Source: Piezodorus guildinii
Taxonomy: Eukaryota; Arthropoda; Insecta; Hemiptera; Pentatomidae
Length of the DNA stretch: 64,000 nt
Assembly: GCA_023052935.1 (NCBI GenBank)
Contig: CM041298.1
Span: 54,443,813 to 54,507,812, forward strand
Direction of reading: 5' to 3'
This document shows positions 1 through 11,458 of the stretch, one piece after another; within the stretch, counting starts at the first letter, position 1, and every line of letters starts with the position of its first letter. The position numbers and the translations under genes were made by a program. Under the pieces are notes generated by a model, which saw nothing but the letters and a program-made list of their open reading frames with translations, was not told the DNA's origin and ran no database searches.

Positions 1-62
1 TAATTACTTCTTTAATAGTTTCACTTATTTTTATCTCTAACTGTATTTGAAAATTCTTTAAT
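1..62 (+). repeat. RepA fragment (right-hand part)
   Basis: This matches the segment about 100 bases before the right end of full RepA copies (compare 54450-54520), including the block TATTTTTATCTCTAACTGTA. Its left side is cut by the window edge, and it stops before the terminal GTAAGTGAAAGT. Confidence 0.7.
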
Positions 63-465
63 CGTTTTTTATGAATATTCGAATATATATCACGTGTAGA
101 TATTAAATATTGTTATTTTTATTTACATAAGCACATTTTATGCTACTTTAGCTAACGGACGATATTAAATTGAAAGTCCTTAATTTTGCATATCCAGGCT
201 TTATTAGGACGGAAATCTTAAACCAGTGCCTAACTTAGCACAGGCTCTGAAACACCATTTTACGTTCCCTCTGAAGGACATCATAACGAAGGAGTTTTTA
301 TTCCTTTAAAAAAATCTAGGATCATCTGTCAGGTTTAACATACAATTTTGGTTGGTCAATGTTTTGGGGATTGAAGTATACTCCTCGTGCCTAGTTATTT
401 TTTCTTCATTTCTGTTTCCAAAACTAGGCGATTCCTAGAATACAGAGTTTCGGTAGAGATATTTC
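63..465. other. AT-rich spacer, nothing recognised
   Basis: No convincing open frame, RNA gene or repeat match was seen between the RepA fragment and the RTE-like element. Confidence 0.5.
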
Positions 466-1567
466 GCATACTTTTATATAGACTTTAAAAAGGCTTATGA
501 TTCCATAGACCGTCAGAAGCTTTATAACATCATGATTGAACAGGGGATACCTAAAAAGTTAGTAAACCTAGTAGAGATGTGTTTGTCGGAAACATTTCAT
601 AAAGTTAGAATCGGTCATAAGTACTCCGAGAGATTTGAGGTGCGATCGGGTTTGAAACAGGGTGACTCCCTTTCACCTGTTTTGTTTAATATAGCCTTAG
701 AATATGTTATAGAAAAGATGATGTGTACCGAGAAAGGCTTAAATATGGGTGACAAGATTCCGGTTTTGGGGTATGCCGATGATTTGGTACTGCTAGGTGA
801 AGACACGGAAACTATACAACTAAAACAAGTGTGTTACTAAAAACCGGTAAAGAAATAGGTCTCGAATTAAATACCGATAAGACGAAATATATGATTAGTT
901 GCAGAAATGGAAGCGATCTTGATGATATTAATATTTCAGGTCATACTTTTGAACACGTAGAGAAATTCAAGTATTTAGGTTCAATGATAACAAGAAAAAA
1001 TGAAATCCAGGAAGAAATAAAGTCCCGGTTAAAGGTGGGAAATGCGTGTTATTATTCAGTTGCTAAATTACTTAGCTCGCGACTTCTGTCTAAAAACTTA
1101 AAGGTTAGAATTTATAAAACTATTATTCGTCCAACGGTTCTTTACGGATGCGAAACGTGGCCGCTTACTTTGAAGGATGAACAACGGCTTAAGGTTTTCC
1201 AGAATAAGGTACTGCGTAAAATATTTGGTCCGAAGAGAGATGAGGCCACTGGAGAGTTTAGAAGGTTGCACAACGCGGAATTGCGGAGTTTGTACCCTGT
1301 GAATATAATTGAGTTGATAGCATCGCGGAGACTCAAATGGGCGCGTAAAGTTGTTGGGCTTAGTGAGGAACGGATTCCGAGAAAGTTGGTATTCGCTGAA
1401 CCGACTGGTAGGCCGAAGCGTCGATGGGAGGATTGCATTAAGGCTGATCTCGGGGGCTTGGGCTTGACCGGTGAACATTGGACGAGTCTGTGCAGGCGAA
1501 GTTTGGTGGTATCGGCATCGAACCTTCGGGTTCGTTAAGCCTATTATTATTATTATTATTATTATTA
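466..1567 (+). mobile_element. 5'-truncated RTE-like non-LTR retrotransposon
   Basis: The endonuclease half is missing. The sequence enters within reverse transcriptase motif A (FYIDFKKAYDS at about 472) and runs through to a short (TTA)n tail at 1543-1567 instead of poly(A). Such microsatellite tails are usual for RTE-type elements. A second, shorter copy of the same 3' end lies at 28490-28776 with the same stop and tail. The RTE assignment is inferred from the motif B/C spacing and from the C-terminal YGCETW segment; a related clade is possible. Confidence 0.75.
472..1538 (+). pseudogene. RTE-like reverse transcriptase, frameshifted
   Basis: It encodes the catalytic half of a LINE reverse transcriptase. 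Visible in order are motif A (IDFKKAYDS), motif B (GLKQGDSLSPVLFNIALE), motif C with the catalytic pair YADD at about 772-783, the thumb region with YGCETW at about 1141-1158, and a basic C-terminus (RPKRRWED). The first frame stops at 838-840. The homologous protein continues in another frame, which is open from 831 to 1538, so one frameshift near 815-835 breaks it. With no endonuclease and a broken RT, it cannot be autonomous. Confidence 0.8.
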
Positions 1568-2283
1568 TGTTCGTGGTAAGGTTTAGTACAGTAAAAATCT
1601 GAGTACATAGTCTAATATTAGGATTTAGGGGGTTCTTGCTAGTGAAATGATTGTATGAACAGATCTGCAAAAGTTTTTGTTGGGAACTACTGATATATAG
1701 TATAGGTACAGACTCGATATATTGGCGATATTACATAAGAGTGGAAGTATGCGCGAGTGCCGATGGCGATGGTTAAAAAGACAAGATTGTAAGGGGGGAG
1801 GGGTGTCGTGACCAGCCTCGGGGCGGAGGATATTATAGATTTCACGCTACCACTGTCTCCGATATTAGGATCTCATGCATAAGTGATAACTGGCCTTCCC
1901 TGCCTAACATTTCGTGGTAAAGATCCCCCTAGGACCCATGGTCTATATAGAACACACTATGTGGTCCGGCATCATCACTACAGTCCCAATGATGGGTAAT
2001 TTGCAAGTATGATGAGGTCAAGTATAGTTCGCTTTTCTAGTGTCACTGTCAACCATCTTACAAAGCTTCATAAAGGGAAGCAGGATCCATACAGTAATCG
2101 TGACGTGACGACTTATGCCTGCTCAGAGATAAGTTTGTCAGTTACATCATTCCAGTATCTAGACTAAAGAAGTGGGCATATGTTAAAGATTAATTTTTAT
2201 AGTATTAGTTTTAAAATAATCCAATAAAATAAATTCATGCAATGATATTATATACTAGAGAACAGTATTGAGAAAATACTCAG
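1568..2283. other. Spacer, partly higher GC, unrecognised
   Basis: The stretch 1770-2160 is less AT-rich than its surroundings but has many stops in all frames. No family was recognised. It could be old LINE untranslated sequence or unique DNA. Confidence 0.4.
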
Positions 2284-2611
2284 AAAAAATCTGGTGCGCA
2301 CAACACACGACTTTCACTTACCTCCATTATTTATATCAATTCAAGAATTTTTAAACAAATTTATAAACAAAAATAAAGTTTTAAAGAATTATTCAAATTG
2401 GATTTTAATAGAAACAAAAATTTTATTAAATGATCTTTTATATTATTATCCACGACAATCAGTTTGTTTTATCGGCTTTCATTACTCGAGCGTATAGTTG
2501 TCCTAAATATTAAATTTCAGTTTCATAGGACTTTTCGTTTTTGCCCGTGATTTACTACACACATTCTTGTGGGACTTGGTTATTTGGACTCAAGGGACCC
2601 TAAAACGTGTA
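2284..2611 (-). repeat. RepA copy, internally deleted
   Basis: It starts with the RepA right end read in reverse (AAAAAATCTGGTGCG, then CACGACTTTCACTTACC). It then jumps at about 2490 from near the ATTATTATCCACGA segment to the GCGTATAGTTGTC segment, losing roughly 500 internal bases. It stops at the conserved CCCTAAAACGTGTA box. Confidence 0.8.
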
Positions 2612-2880
2612 TCATCAATAACATTCAGCGTAGTAAAATTACCAAGTAAACAATTGAATTGCCATAAATTTATGATTAAATATTGTAATAAAAAAATCTT
2701 GTGCTAGCAACACACGACTTTCTCTTGCCTCCGCTATCAAAATAAATTAATAATTTTTAAATACATTTAAAGATGAAAATAAATTGGTAAATATTTAATT
2801 ACATTGAGTTATAATAGAAACATTTTATTAAATAATCTAATATTATCTAGGACAATCAGTTTTAGTTTTATCGTCTGTTC
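2612..2880. repeat. Duplicated block (partner 4174-4444)
   Basis: This stretch begins TCATCAATAACATTCAGCG and covers about 75 bases of non-RepA flank plus the start of the next RepA copy. It is repeated almost base for base at 4174-4444. Because the flank is shared, it reflects a local duplication rather than two independent insertions. Confidence 0.75.
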
Positions 2881-3530
2881 AAACTCTTCATTAACTTTTA
2901 CACTTCATTACTCTTTATAAACTGTTACAATTTTCTGTATAAAATAATATTTTTCCTAAAATCTTTAGCTTTCCAACGATATATTATGGATGTATATTAC
3001 TGTTCTTATGTTCAAAAGCAAAAAATTGCACTGAAAAAATAATTTTGTAGTTTTCTTCTTTAGTCAGAGAACGAATTCGTTCTATTTTTATCGTTGGTAA
3101 CAATATTATATTGTTATTTTTTTAGTATTTACAAAATTAAAGGTACTTTAGAAGAAGAAAATTTAAGCCCTGTCAGACTATTTTACATGCCATCAAATTT
3201 TACATCGACATATAGAGTTTAATCATATCGTTAGAGCCGTTTTTGAAAAAATCATAAAAATGTGTAAAATGCATGGTATAAAGTAGATCTTCCGGTCAGC
3301 TGATTTTTATGAAAAAGTTCCTGTAACATTTCGGGCGTATAATTGTCCTAAATATTAAATTTCAGTTTTATAGGACTTTTCGTTTTTGCCCGTAATATAC
3401 TACACACACATAGACCTTCTTGTGGGACTTGTTTATTTGGACTCAAGAGACCCTAAAACGTGTATTTCCGTTGAAAACTCGAATTCGAAAATTTAAACGA
3501 TCGCAATACTTTTAATATTTAATTTATCAT
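2689..3530 (-). repeat. RepA copy, nearly full length
   Basis: Reverse orientation: AAAAAAATCTTGTGC end at the left, TTTCCGTTGAAAACTCGAAT and the GCAATACTTTTAATATTTAA end at the right. It keeps the internal boxes for the region around 3160-3300, and its outermost left inverted end has decayed. Confidence 0.8.
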
Positions 3531-4173
3531 ATTTAATATTCCATACACAATTAAGGGAAAGTAACAAGTACTGATTACTGCAATCAAAATAATTATCGCT
3601 AATTTTTTTTTTTTTTTTTGGTCGACTTTGCAGGTTCATTAATGAAAAAATTAAACCAATACAGGGGAATATGGTTATTTAATTTTCAACATTGTTCACC
3701 AACAAGTAGGCAATTAAAGGAGGTGTTATACTGTCGACGTTAAAGCGAATAACCCGGGGAGGTTAATTAACGGTAGAGGCACAATTCCATGAAGCTAAAG
3801 TTAAATTGTTCCCAAAGTGAAGAAATATGAAAGCATTACAAGTGAAAATTTAGCACTAATTTGATTAGACTTTGTTTTTAAGTATACGGCGCTAAATCCC
3901 CAGCGGTGCTAACTCCCCATTGGATGCTGGATGGTGGATGGTGGATGCTGTTCTCGACCTAAGGGTGATTTAAGGCACCTATTTCAGCCCCCTCCCTTTT
4001 ACTTTGTCCTCGCTCAAGTCCCGTAATTACCCCCCTCCTCTTGGCGATTTATCGTTCCCGGGAAAACAGGAAGAGGATAGGTTCTTCTCGTCATCCCTTT
4101 TCCTTTTTCCCGAGACCTCGCAAATTGCGAGGAATGATAGGTTATTTTATTGTCATTTACACACGGAATAATT
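3531..4173. other. Spacer with a block shared with 24067-24155
   Basis: This is mainly unrecognised sequence. The stretch 3965-4050 (GGGTGATTTAAGGCACCTAT, then a CCTTTTACTTTGTCCTCGCT stretch) recurs at about 24067-24155 with small changes. It is pyrimidine-rich and unlike the AT-rich surroundings. No coding potential was recognised. Confidence 0.5.
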
Positions 4174-4253
4174 TATCATCAATAACATTCAGCGTAGTAA
4201 AATTAACAAGTAAACAATTAAATTACCATAAATTTATGATTAAATATTGTAAT

Positions 4254-4655
4254 AAAAAAAATCTTGCGCGAGAAACACACGACTTTCTCTTGCCTCCGTT
4301 ATCAAAATAAATTTATAATTTTTAAATACATTTAAAGATGAAAATAAATTGTTAAATATTTAATTACATTGAGTTATAATAGAAACATTTGTTTTATTAA
4401 ATAATCTATTATATTATCTAGGACAATCAGTTTTAGTTTTATTGTCTGTTCATACCTCTTCATTAACTTTTACAATTGCGTTTTCCAGCGGTTTTTATAT
4501 TAGTATACATCTATTTTTATGTTCAAAAAGAAGTATTGCATTAAAAATATTTTTGCTCTTTGCTTCCTTAGTTGAATATCGAATTCGTTCAACTTTTATA
4601 TATTTATCCATTGATATCCTGTGTTTAATAAAGTGAAATAATGCATGGCTATTGT
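4254..4655 (-). repeat. RepA copy, truncated
   Basis: Same start as the copy at 2689, including its duplicated flank. It covers the right-end third of RepA and is cut near 4640, where a divergent forward-oriented copy begins. Confidence 0.75.
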
Positions 4656-5150
4656 ATTTTGAAATATATAGTAAGAAAAAGTATTGTGACAATTTTCGAA
4701 TTTTTCACCGCAAATTATACATTTTACGGTCTTCTGAAATCAAATGTCCCAGTCTCGCAAAAACGTCTGTGTGTGTGGTCAATCTTGGTCAAAAACATTT
4801 TAAAGTTTTATAAATTCGAAACTTCATATTTTACTAACGTATATTTCTTTAACAGAATTCGCGAACCATAAGACCAACTTTATACCTTTCATTATGCACA
4901 TTTTTACACACAGTTTTCAAAAATGGCTCCAAAGATTTTGATTGAACTCGATATAGCGGTGTATATTTTAATTGGCTTTAATAACATGAAGGTTTCAATC
5001 TAATAAAAAAATCTGACGGGACTTAGTGCCAATATTTTAAATTATCCCCCATTAGAGTATGTTTAAATTTGTAAATAGGAAAAAAAAATCACCGTTTCAT
5101 CTTATTATAATTAATCAAAAACGTGTAAATATAGTAGTTGAACGAGTTTG
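4656..5150 (+). repeat. Divergent RepA copy
   Basis: It begins at AAATATATAGTAAGAAAAAG, the degenerate left hairpin. It then carries the GTCTGTGTGTGTGG microsatellite seed, the TTTTCAAAAATGGCTCCAAA box and the ACGTGTAAATATA box. It is more diverged than the copies at 50196 or 53664. Confidence 0.7.
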
Positions 5151-5324
5151 TGGCTAATCGAACGATGCTACTGTGGGAGTAATAAATTTCGCCTATCATC
5201 ATTTAGTAAGGATAGGGATCAGAAAAGTTGTGAGCTGTTTCATTATTTGTTTTTGTAATTGTTACATTTGTTACTTGTTTTTTGGAGAATAAATGAGATA
5301 AGAATAAAATAAATATATTTATTT

Positions 5325-5558
5325 CGATCCAAACTAACAGACGACAAAATCTGTAAGTGTGACGGTAAAAGCGAACAGACATACGACCATCTTTTATTCC
5401 TTTGCAGTAAACTGGACAAATATAGACACAAACTGATCTCAACAGTCCTACTTAACGGAGACCAATGGCCGCCTTCGAAGTGTGACCTTGTTACAAAATA
5501 TTTTTCAAAATTTGATGAATTTTTGGACCGGGTGGACTATGCAGAATTAGAGAAATAG
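5325..5558 (+). pseudogene. LINE polyprotein C-terminal fragment (zinc-finger-like tail)
   Basis: This is an open frame of 77 codons ending at TAG 5556-5558. It contains CKCDGKSEQTYDHLLFLCSK, a Cys-x-Cys...His...Cys pattern with the usual LLF-C spacing. Such tails end the ORF2 proteins of R1-, I- and related LINEs after the RT or RNase H domain. No RT is present upstream, so this is a 5'-truncated remnant. The family assignment rests on the C/H pattern only. Confidence 0.55.
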
Positions 5559-5980
5559 CAACAGGCAATAACTCGTTATTAATATTTATTTTATTTACTT
5601 TCACTGTTTCCAATACTTATGATAAAGTAATTAATTATTTAGTCGCTGGTTTCTTAGTTTAGTCAATTAGTTAGTTAGTTTGTATTATCTCGTTAATTAG
5701 TTATAACAAATGAATTATTTATTATTTGTTGCTGGTTTCTTTGTTTAGTTAATTAGTTAGTATTATTTTGTTAATTCGTTATAACAAATGACTAATTTAT
5801 CAGTTTATATTTATTAGTTTTATTTACCTGTTATTATTATACATTTTTTTTATAAAATATGTTCTGTACCTTAATTTATATTATGTAATAAAAATACGCG
5901 TTGTATCGCAAGATGGTACGCGTAGAAATAAATGGACCCATTGCAGGGTCACTGTAATGAGGAAAACCGTAAAATAAATA
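5325..5980 (+). mobile_element. LINE 3' end (R1/I-like tail) with 3' UTR
   Basis: A coding tail (5325-5558) is followed by an AT-rich 3' UTR with imperfect repeats of TTAGTTAGTT and CGTTATAACAAATGA (about 5640-5800). The end box is TGGACCCATTGCAGGGTCAC near 5934-5953. The same unit recurs in reverse at 42940-43530, which defines it as a dispersed element. Confidence 0.65.
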
Positions 5981-7267
5981 TATAACTATAGGATAAAAGA
6001 GGAAAAAATATTTAGTTGGCATTTTTTTTTTCAGAACATACGAAGTATAGACAAAATGTGATCTTACATACAAAGTTGTATGAAGTAGTTGAGTCTGATG
6101 AAAATCGGACAACATTAAGGGATTGTTGTAGATAATTATTTATATTGTAACATTATTTCATCTTAAACATATGTTTCTATCGAAACTCAATATAATTTAA
6201 AAATGTAATATATTTAAATTTATGATGACAACATTTTCTTTCTTTCTTTTTTTTCTTTTGGGACAGTTGTTTGATACTTGCTCCCATGCTCGTTCTACCG
6301 CCGAGCTTTGGGCCTGATTCATTGCTTTGGATGTTCTAGTGTGACGCCTTATCTTTACTTTAACCAAAAGTTTTAGGGTTGCCTCAGTCCTTCTATCTGA
6401 GGCAGAGGATTCCCGAAGTTGGAAGAAGTCTCGGACCATCCCCGGACCTCCATATCCTCGGACGACACATAGGATAATCGGGAAGGTCCATGGTCCATGG
6501 ATCAGCGAGAGAGATCTTGACCCGAGGCCGTAGGCGATCGATAGGAGGCCCATTGTCCCAGGCCGAAGGAAAGGTTAAACCGAAACACACACTCGGGATC
6601 TGATAGTGCTTGGGGTCGAGTCCCGCACTCATTGTCAAACTTCCAGAACCTCCCTCAGGCGGGATAGATTTCCAACAGCGATTTCATTCCGCTCTTCTGG
6701 AGAGACCCGAGGACCGTATCGAAAACCTTGATACATTGGTCTCTCCATAATGGCCATGCGTGAGCCATCGAGATAAGGTAATATAGCCATTCGGATATTT
6801 TGGACAAACCGATGTTAACAGAAAGAAATGTGATAAATATTGCGGGGATCATAAATCAATTCGTGGGCTCTCTCCTTGTGATGTTATCAGAGTTCATAAC
6901 CGTGATTTTCGTTAACGATAAAATAAGCATATCCATCTTTAGCCTTTGGGCAAATCCTAATTTTTTTCTTAAACAATAACCTAGGGACAATAACCATTCT
7001 TCAAAATCACTTTAAAGTATTTAAGGTACACAACATACAAATTTTGCTTACCTCTAAAAGAAAGAAATGTTCAAAGTCTTATTTAATATTTACAGAAATA
7101 TTAAACTTCTCGTTATTGATTAAAGCATAATACATCACGTTCGAGGGTTCTAGAGAATAATAAGGGCTTAATTAAACTAATTTTTGAAGTTCTTCAGAAA
7201 AATTTCATTCTGCATAAATTATAAAATTTACTATCTTAATCACTTAAAAAATCTCGATCGAAAAGAA
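5981..7267. other. Spacer with a GC-richer core at 6250-6860
   Basis: 5981-6240 is AT-rich, with a RepA-like scrap near 6155-6195. 6250-6860 is GC-richer. On the minus strand it holds several short open stretches (for example AHAWPLWRDQCIKVFDTVLG) that are broken by stops. This could be a decayed retroelement ORF, but I do not recognise the family. 6861-7267 shows nothing. Confidence 0.4.
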
Positions 7268-7965
7268 AAAAAATCTGGTGCACGCAACACACGACTTTCA
7301 CTTACCACCATTTATATCTATTTAAGAATTTTTGAACAAATTTATAAACGAAAATATATATTTAATGAATTACATAAACTGGATTTTAATAGAAACATGT
7401 GTTTTATTAAATAATCCATTATATTATTATCCACGATAGTCAGTTGGTTTTATCGGCTTTTTATCACTCTCCGTTAACTTATACAATAGTATGTATAAGA
7501 TAATATTCTTTCTAAAATCTTTAGCTTTCCAACGGTATATTATACATGTATATTACTGTTCCTAAATTGAAAAACAAAAAATTGCATAAAACAAATATTT
7601 GATCAGTTTTCTCCTTCAGTTGTTTATCAAATTCGCTCAACGTGCATATTTAGCTGTTAATTATCATTGGTAACAAGATAATATAGTTATTTTTATAGTC
7701 TACAAAATTAAAAGTACTTTAGAGTAAGAAATTGTGAAATATCGGCATTTAAGCCCTGTCGGACTATTTTAATAAGAATGAAACCTACATGATATTAAAG
7801 CCCGTTCAATTTTACATCGATATTGTGAGTTTAATAAAAATCGTTAGGTCCGTTTTTGAGAAAATTGTAAGTTGGTGCAAAATTCATGGTATAAAGCGGA
7901 TCTTTTCCGGTTAGCTGATTAAGTTGCTATAACATCTCAGGCGTTGAGTTGTCTTCCGTACAATT
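7268..7965 (-). repeat. RepA copy, left part missing
   Basis: It starts at AAAAAAATCTGGTGCACGCA with CACGACTTTCACTTACC. It continues through the GCCCTGTCGGACTATTTTAA and GGTATAAAGCGGATC boxes and is cut at about 7965, within the GTATAGTTGTC segment. Confidence 0.8.
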
Positions 7966-9237
7966 CCTTGATTTGGGCCGTTTTGGATGACCGCCATTTT
8001 TGATTCCGACCAGCTTAAGGTGGCAGATAGAAAAAAAATTATGTTGTACAAGTTGGCTAAAATGTGAAAATCACATTGAAAATTTTCTTCTATAATATGA
8101 TTTTTTCGAACCCAGCCAGCTCTTGGACTATTAATCCAGTAGACAATTGAAATGAATTCCTAAACTCAGAATTTAGCCATGGTATCTAGTAGGCAGATTT
8201 ACTAAGTCTAGACCGAGGCGTAGGTAGAAGAATAGTTTCAAAGTTGGTCATGGGTATTGTGGTTAGAATCTCAAAACTTCGGGTTATCTGAAACATTTAT
8301 CTATAATGATTCATTCTGTCATATCAAAAGTTTCGATATCCTGGCTTTTGGATTTAATCTCGTCAAAATTACTCCCTTGCCTAGAAACAATACATTCCTT
8401 AATTAAGGACTAAACCAAATATGAGATATGGTTTTGAATATAATCTCTATACATTTTTTTCTCACGACTTGTCCTTCTGAATATAAAACGGCTAGGAGAT
8501 TAAAAAACAACCTCGGCATTATGACATGTCATTATGAGGTAAAAGATTGCCGCCTAAATAGATAGCCACAAGAGGAATCCGACTGACCAAGACAGCCTGA
8601 AGACCCAAATTGGCCCGACACAGAGAGTGGACAAAGAGCTATAGATCTCCCGGGTAGATGGAGGTCCTGGACCTAGAATTAGAAGAGTCCCGGAGCATGT
8701 CTCCGGATGGCACCTCGCCCTTAATTATAGCCCACAGATCGGCTGTCCCCCTCGTCATTTTGTAAAACCGGCCTCAATTAATAAATATTAATGTTACCGT
8801 ACATTCCTTTTACCTTTTTGTCTCCTTCTCCATAATCAAATCCATTTTTCTCTTCTTCGTTCTTCTATCACAGCTTTAGCATAGTTCTAATGAACAGTAT
8901 ATCCTTGATAACAGTCTATCCTTTATACCAGTTTATTCTTGATATATGTTAAGTATGTCCACAAATGAAACTGCATCATATTTATTTTTATGGGATTAAA
9001 CGTAAAATCTATAACACAGCTTCAGCTTCTAATTACCAGACTATGCATGATATGGGTTAAGTATGTTTACAAACAGAACGGCATATTTATTCATTTTAAT
9101 TGACGTTTTGTATTCAGATTTATTACAATGTATCTAAATCTCGTGTTACGGTGTTTGTGGTCATACAGCTACGAAACAGCTTGACCGATGTTTATGAAAA
9201 TCGGTTTGATAAAAGTGGAATATTATTTTTTTTAAAT
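7966..9237. other. Spacer; local direct repeat at 8939/9050
   Basis: No coding region was recognised. 8570-8770 is GC-richer but has stops in every frame. 8870-8990 and 8985-9100 resemble each other: both hold an ACAGCTT(T/C)AGC stretch, then GATATxxGTTAAGTATGT, then an ATATTTATT end. This suggests a small tandem duplication of about 110 bases. Confidence 0.4.
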
Positions 9238-10255
9238 TAATTTTTACTTTCACTTACTATATATAGTAAGGGATAGTATTGCGATCGTGAAAATTTTCGA
9301 ATTCCAGTTTTCAACGGAAATACACGTTTTAGGGTCCCCTGAGTTCAAATAACCAAGTCCCGCAAAAAGGTCTGTGTGTGTGTGTGTGTGTGTGTGTGGT
9401 AACTCCCGGGCGGAAACGGTAAGTCCTATGAAACTGAAATTTCATATTTAAGACAACTATACGCCCGAGTCGTGACAAAACTTTTTTCATCAAAATGAGC
9501 TTACCAGAAGAGGCACTTTATACTATGCATTTTGCCCCTTTTTTCGATTTTCTCGAAAACGGTTCCGACGATTTTGATTAAACTCGCTATATCGATGTAA
9601 AATTTAATGAGCTTTAATATCATGTCGGTTTTATTTGGATAAAAATGGTCTGACAGGGCTTAAATGCCGATATTTTAACTTTTCTTCCCCTAAAGTACCT
9701 TTAATTTTATAGATTCAATAATAATAACTAGATTATCTTGTTAACGCTGATGAAAAACGGGTAAATATATAAATTGAATAAATTCGATACCCTACTAAAG
9801 GAGGAAACAGAAAAAATATTTTTTTAATGCAATTTTTCGTTTTTAAACATACGAGCAGTAATATCGTGTATGATATACTGATGGAAAACAAAAGATTTTA
9901 GAAAAAATATTATCTTATAATCAAGCTTTTAAAAGTCTATAGAGAGTGATGAGAAGAAGATAAAACTAACTGATTATTTTAGATAATAATCTATACTAAT
10001 ATTATAAAGCTGGAGAGTTTGTTTGTATGTTTGTTTGTTTGTTTGAACAAGCTAATCTCAGAAACTACTGGTTCAAATTGAAAAATTCTTTTTGTGTTGG
10101 ATAGTCCATTTATCGAGGAAGGCTATAGGCTATATAACATCACGATGCGACCAATAGGATCGAAGAATCAGTGGAAAATATGGAGAAAAACAGGGAAAAT
10201 TGACCTCGAATCCCAACGATTCCAAATGATTTACCTTTTAATTTTAAAATAATTC

Positions 10256-10428
10256 AATTTCCCGTTAATTTATCTTTTGCCATAACAATTAATAAATCAC
10301 ATGGGCGAGCATTTAAACACGTAGGAATCGATTTACGCCAAGGTCGGGTCGAGGAGAAAATCAGTATGTTCTTCTGCCACAAGAAAATAAAACCAAAAAT
10401 ATTATTTAAGCAGAAATACTTTAAAATA
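10256..10428 (+). pseudogene. Helitron Pif1-like helicase C-terminal fragment
   Basis: It reads in the Helitron's sense direction: FAITINKSHGRAFKHVGID, a variant of the superfamily 1 helicase motif TINKSQGQTF. It then joins RQGRVEEKISMFFCHKKIKP. In intact Pif1-like helicases this motif is followed by a block ending in VACSRV. That block is absent here and in the copy at 57412-57693, so the deletion is ancestral to the non-autonomous family. A mariner insertion at 10429 ends the reading. Confidence 0.75.
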
Positions 10429-10876
10429 TTGGGTCGTCCGAAAAGTTGGTAGAGGTTTTTAAAATAAAATTTACCTTCTCTTTTTTCTACTAAAATGAAT
10501 CTCGAGGCTAATGTTTATTTATATGCCTTTAATCCTCATGGAATTAACTATATTTACACACTGAATTCGTCTTTGTGAAGGATCAGTAGAGTAGTTTATT
10601 GCAATCCAACATGAGTGACGATTCAGTTCATTTTCGAAATAATATGCTGTTCTTTTTTAAAAGAGGGGAAAAATGTAGCCCAAACTGCAAGAAGGATTCG
10701 TTCCGAGTATGGCAGCGATTCAATTGCTGACAGCACGGTTCACAAGTGGTTTTCGCGGTTTAGAGGGTCTTCAATTTGGAAGACCAACCCCATTTTTGTA
10801 GATTAAATAAACAAATTTTAAGCTGTCCAATTCTAATTGTTGTCCAATTTTTTTACGAACTTTCCGGACAACCCAA
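10429..10876 (+). mobile_element. Deleted mariner element inside the Helitron
   Basis: The terminal repeats TTGGGTCGTCCGAAAAGTT and AACTTTCCGGACAACCCAA (reverse complement) are flanked by TA on both sides (10427-10428 and 10877-10878). The related Helitron at 57371-57855 has the uninterrupted ATATATTC site. At 448 bp it is about a third of an autonomous mariner of 1.3 kb. Confidence 0.9.
10610..10805 (+). pseudogene. Mariner transposase N-terminal fragment
   Basis: A start codon at about 10610 (ATGAGTGACGATTC) opens a short frame. After one frameshift near 10665 this becomes a mariner helix-turn-helix region containing NVAQTARRIRSEYGSDSI and TVHKWFSRFRGSS. The catalytic DDD domain is deleted. 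The protein joins directly to the terminal few residues and stops at about 10803. Confidence 0.75.
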
Positions 10877-11146
10877 TATATTCTTTTAAAAACGTCTTAA
10901 TAGCGATCATAATAACTGAAATTGACGCAGACGAAGTCGCGCGTAACAGCTAGTATAATAGATTTTTTAATCAAACACATGTTTCTATATAAATTCAATT
11001 TGATTAATTCCTTAATAGTTTCACGTATTTTTATCTCTAACTGTATTTGAAAATTCTTTCATTGATTTTAAAAATAGAGGTAAGTGAAAGTCGTGTGTTG
11101 CCCGCACCAGATTTTTTTTTTTATGAGATAAAAAACATAATATATG

Positions 11147-11458
11147 TATAATTCCTACCGCCGTAAGTACTTCCTGACATCCCTTCCTCTACCAAGTTAT
11201 CCAATCCCGGTGTTCGTTTTACATCTCGGATCTCCTCAAATTCGAATCCTCCGTTCCCGTTACACCCGTTCACGGCCTTCTGATCTGTATATAACGTTCC
11301 ATCGATCCACACCTTTCGATAGATCATTCTTAATACGATCCGCCTCCCTATGGAACTCCATTCCCTCTAATATCCGTGACTCCCAAACTCTCTCCACATT
11401 TAAATTCCGTCTATTCAGCCATTTCCTGTCAATTCAATTTCCAAATAATCCCAAGTAG
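11147..11458 (+). pseudogene. LINE ORF2 C-terminal tail (FIRSASLWNSIPS type)
   Basis: This is an open stretch ending at TAG 11456-11458. It contains YTRSRPSDLYITFH, FDRSFLIRSASLWNSIPS and a final FKFRLFSHFLSIQF. The R-S-x-x-LWN-x-(I/L)P...FK-x-x-L pattern is the conserved C-terminus of CR1/L2/jockey-like reverse transcriptases. No catalytic RT motifs remain. About 65% of the residues match the copy at 31970-32269 by eye. Confidence 0.7.

Larger units (their letters stand above)
9990..10953 (+). mobile_element. Non-autonomous Helitron
   Basis: It starts TCTATACTAATATTATAAAG and ends CAGCTAG, so it has the Helitron TC...CTAG termini, and it sits between A and T. Just before the 3' end, GCAGACGAAGTCGC (about 10927-10940) can form the usual short hairpin (GAC-GAA-GTC with flanking GC pairs). 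No target duplication is present, as expected for rolling-circle insertion. Two relatives in the other orientation lie at 37562-38096 and 57371-57855. Only a helicase scrap remains inside, so it depends on an autonomous partner. Confidence 0.92.
9238..11118 (+). mobile_element. RepA copy carrying a nested Helitron and mariner
   Basis: The left end TTTTTACTTTCACTTACTAT is at 9239. The right end GGTAAGTGAAAGTCGTGTGT is at about 11080, followed by GCACCAGATTTTTT. RepA itself is interrupted at 9989/10954 by a Helitron, which in turn is interrupted by a mariner. Removing 9990-10953 restores the run GATAATAA|TATAATAG found in the uninterrupted copies (about 50951-50966). Confidence 0.9.

Noticed and set aside
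615..806. Minus-strand frame opposite the RTE-like RT
   Set aside because: It is the shadow of the forward RT coding sequence, which has clear catalytic motifs.
6197..6852. Minus-strand protein gene in the GC-richer block
   Set aside because: Several short frames lie in different phases with stops, and no family was recognised. More likely a decayed element.
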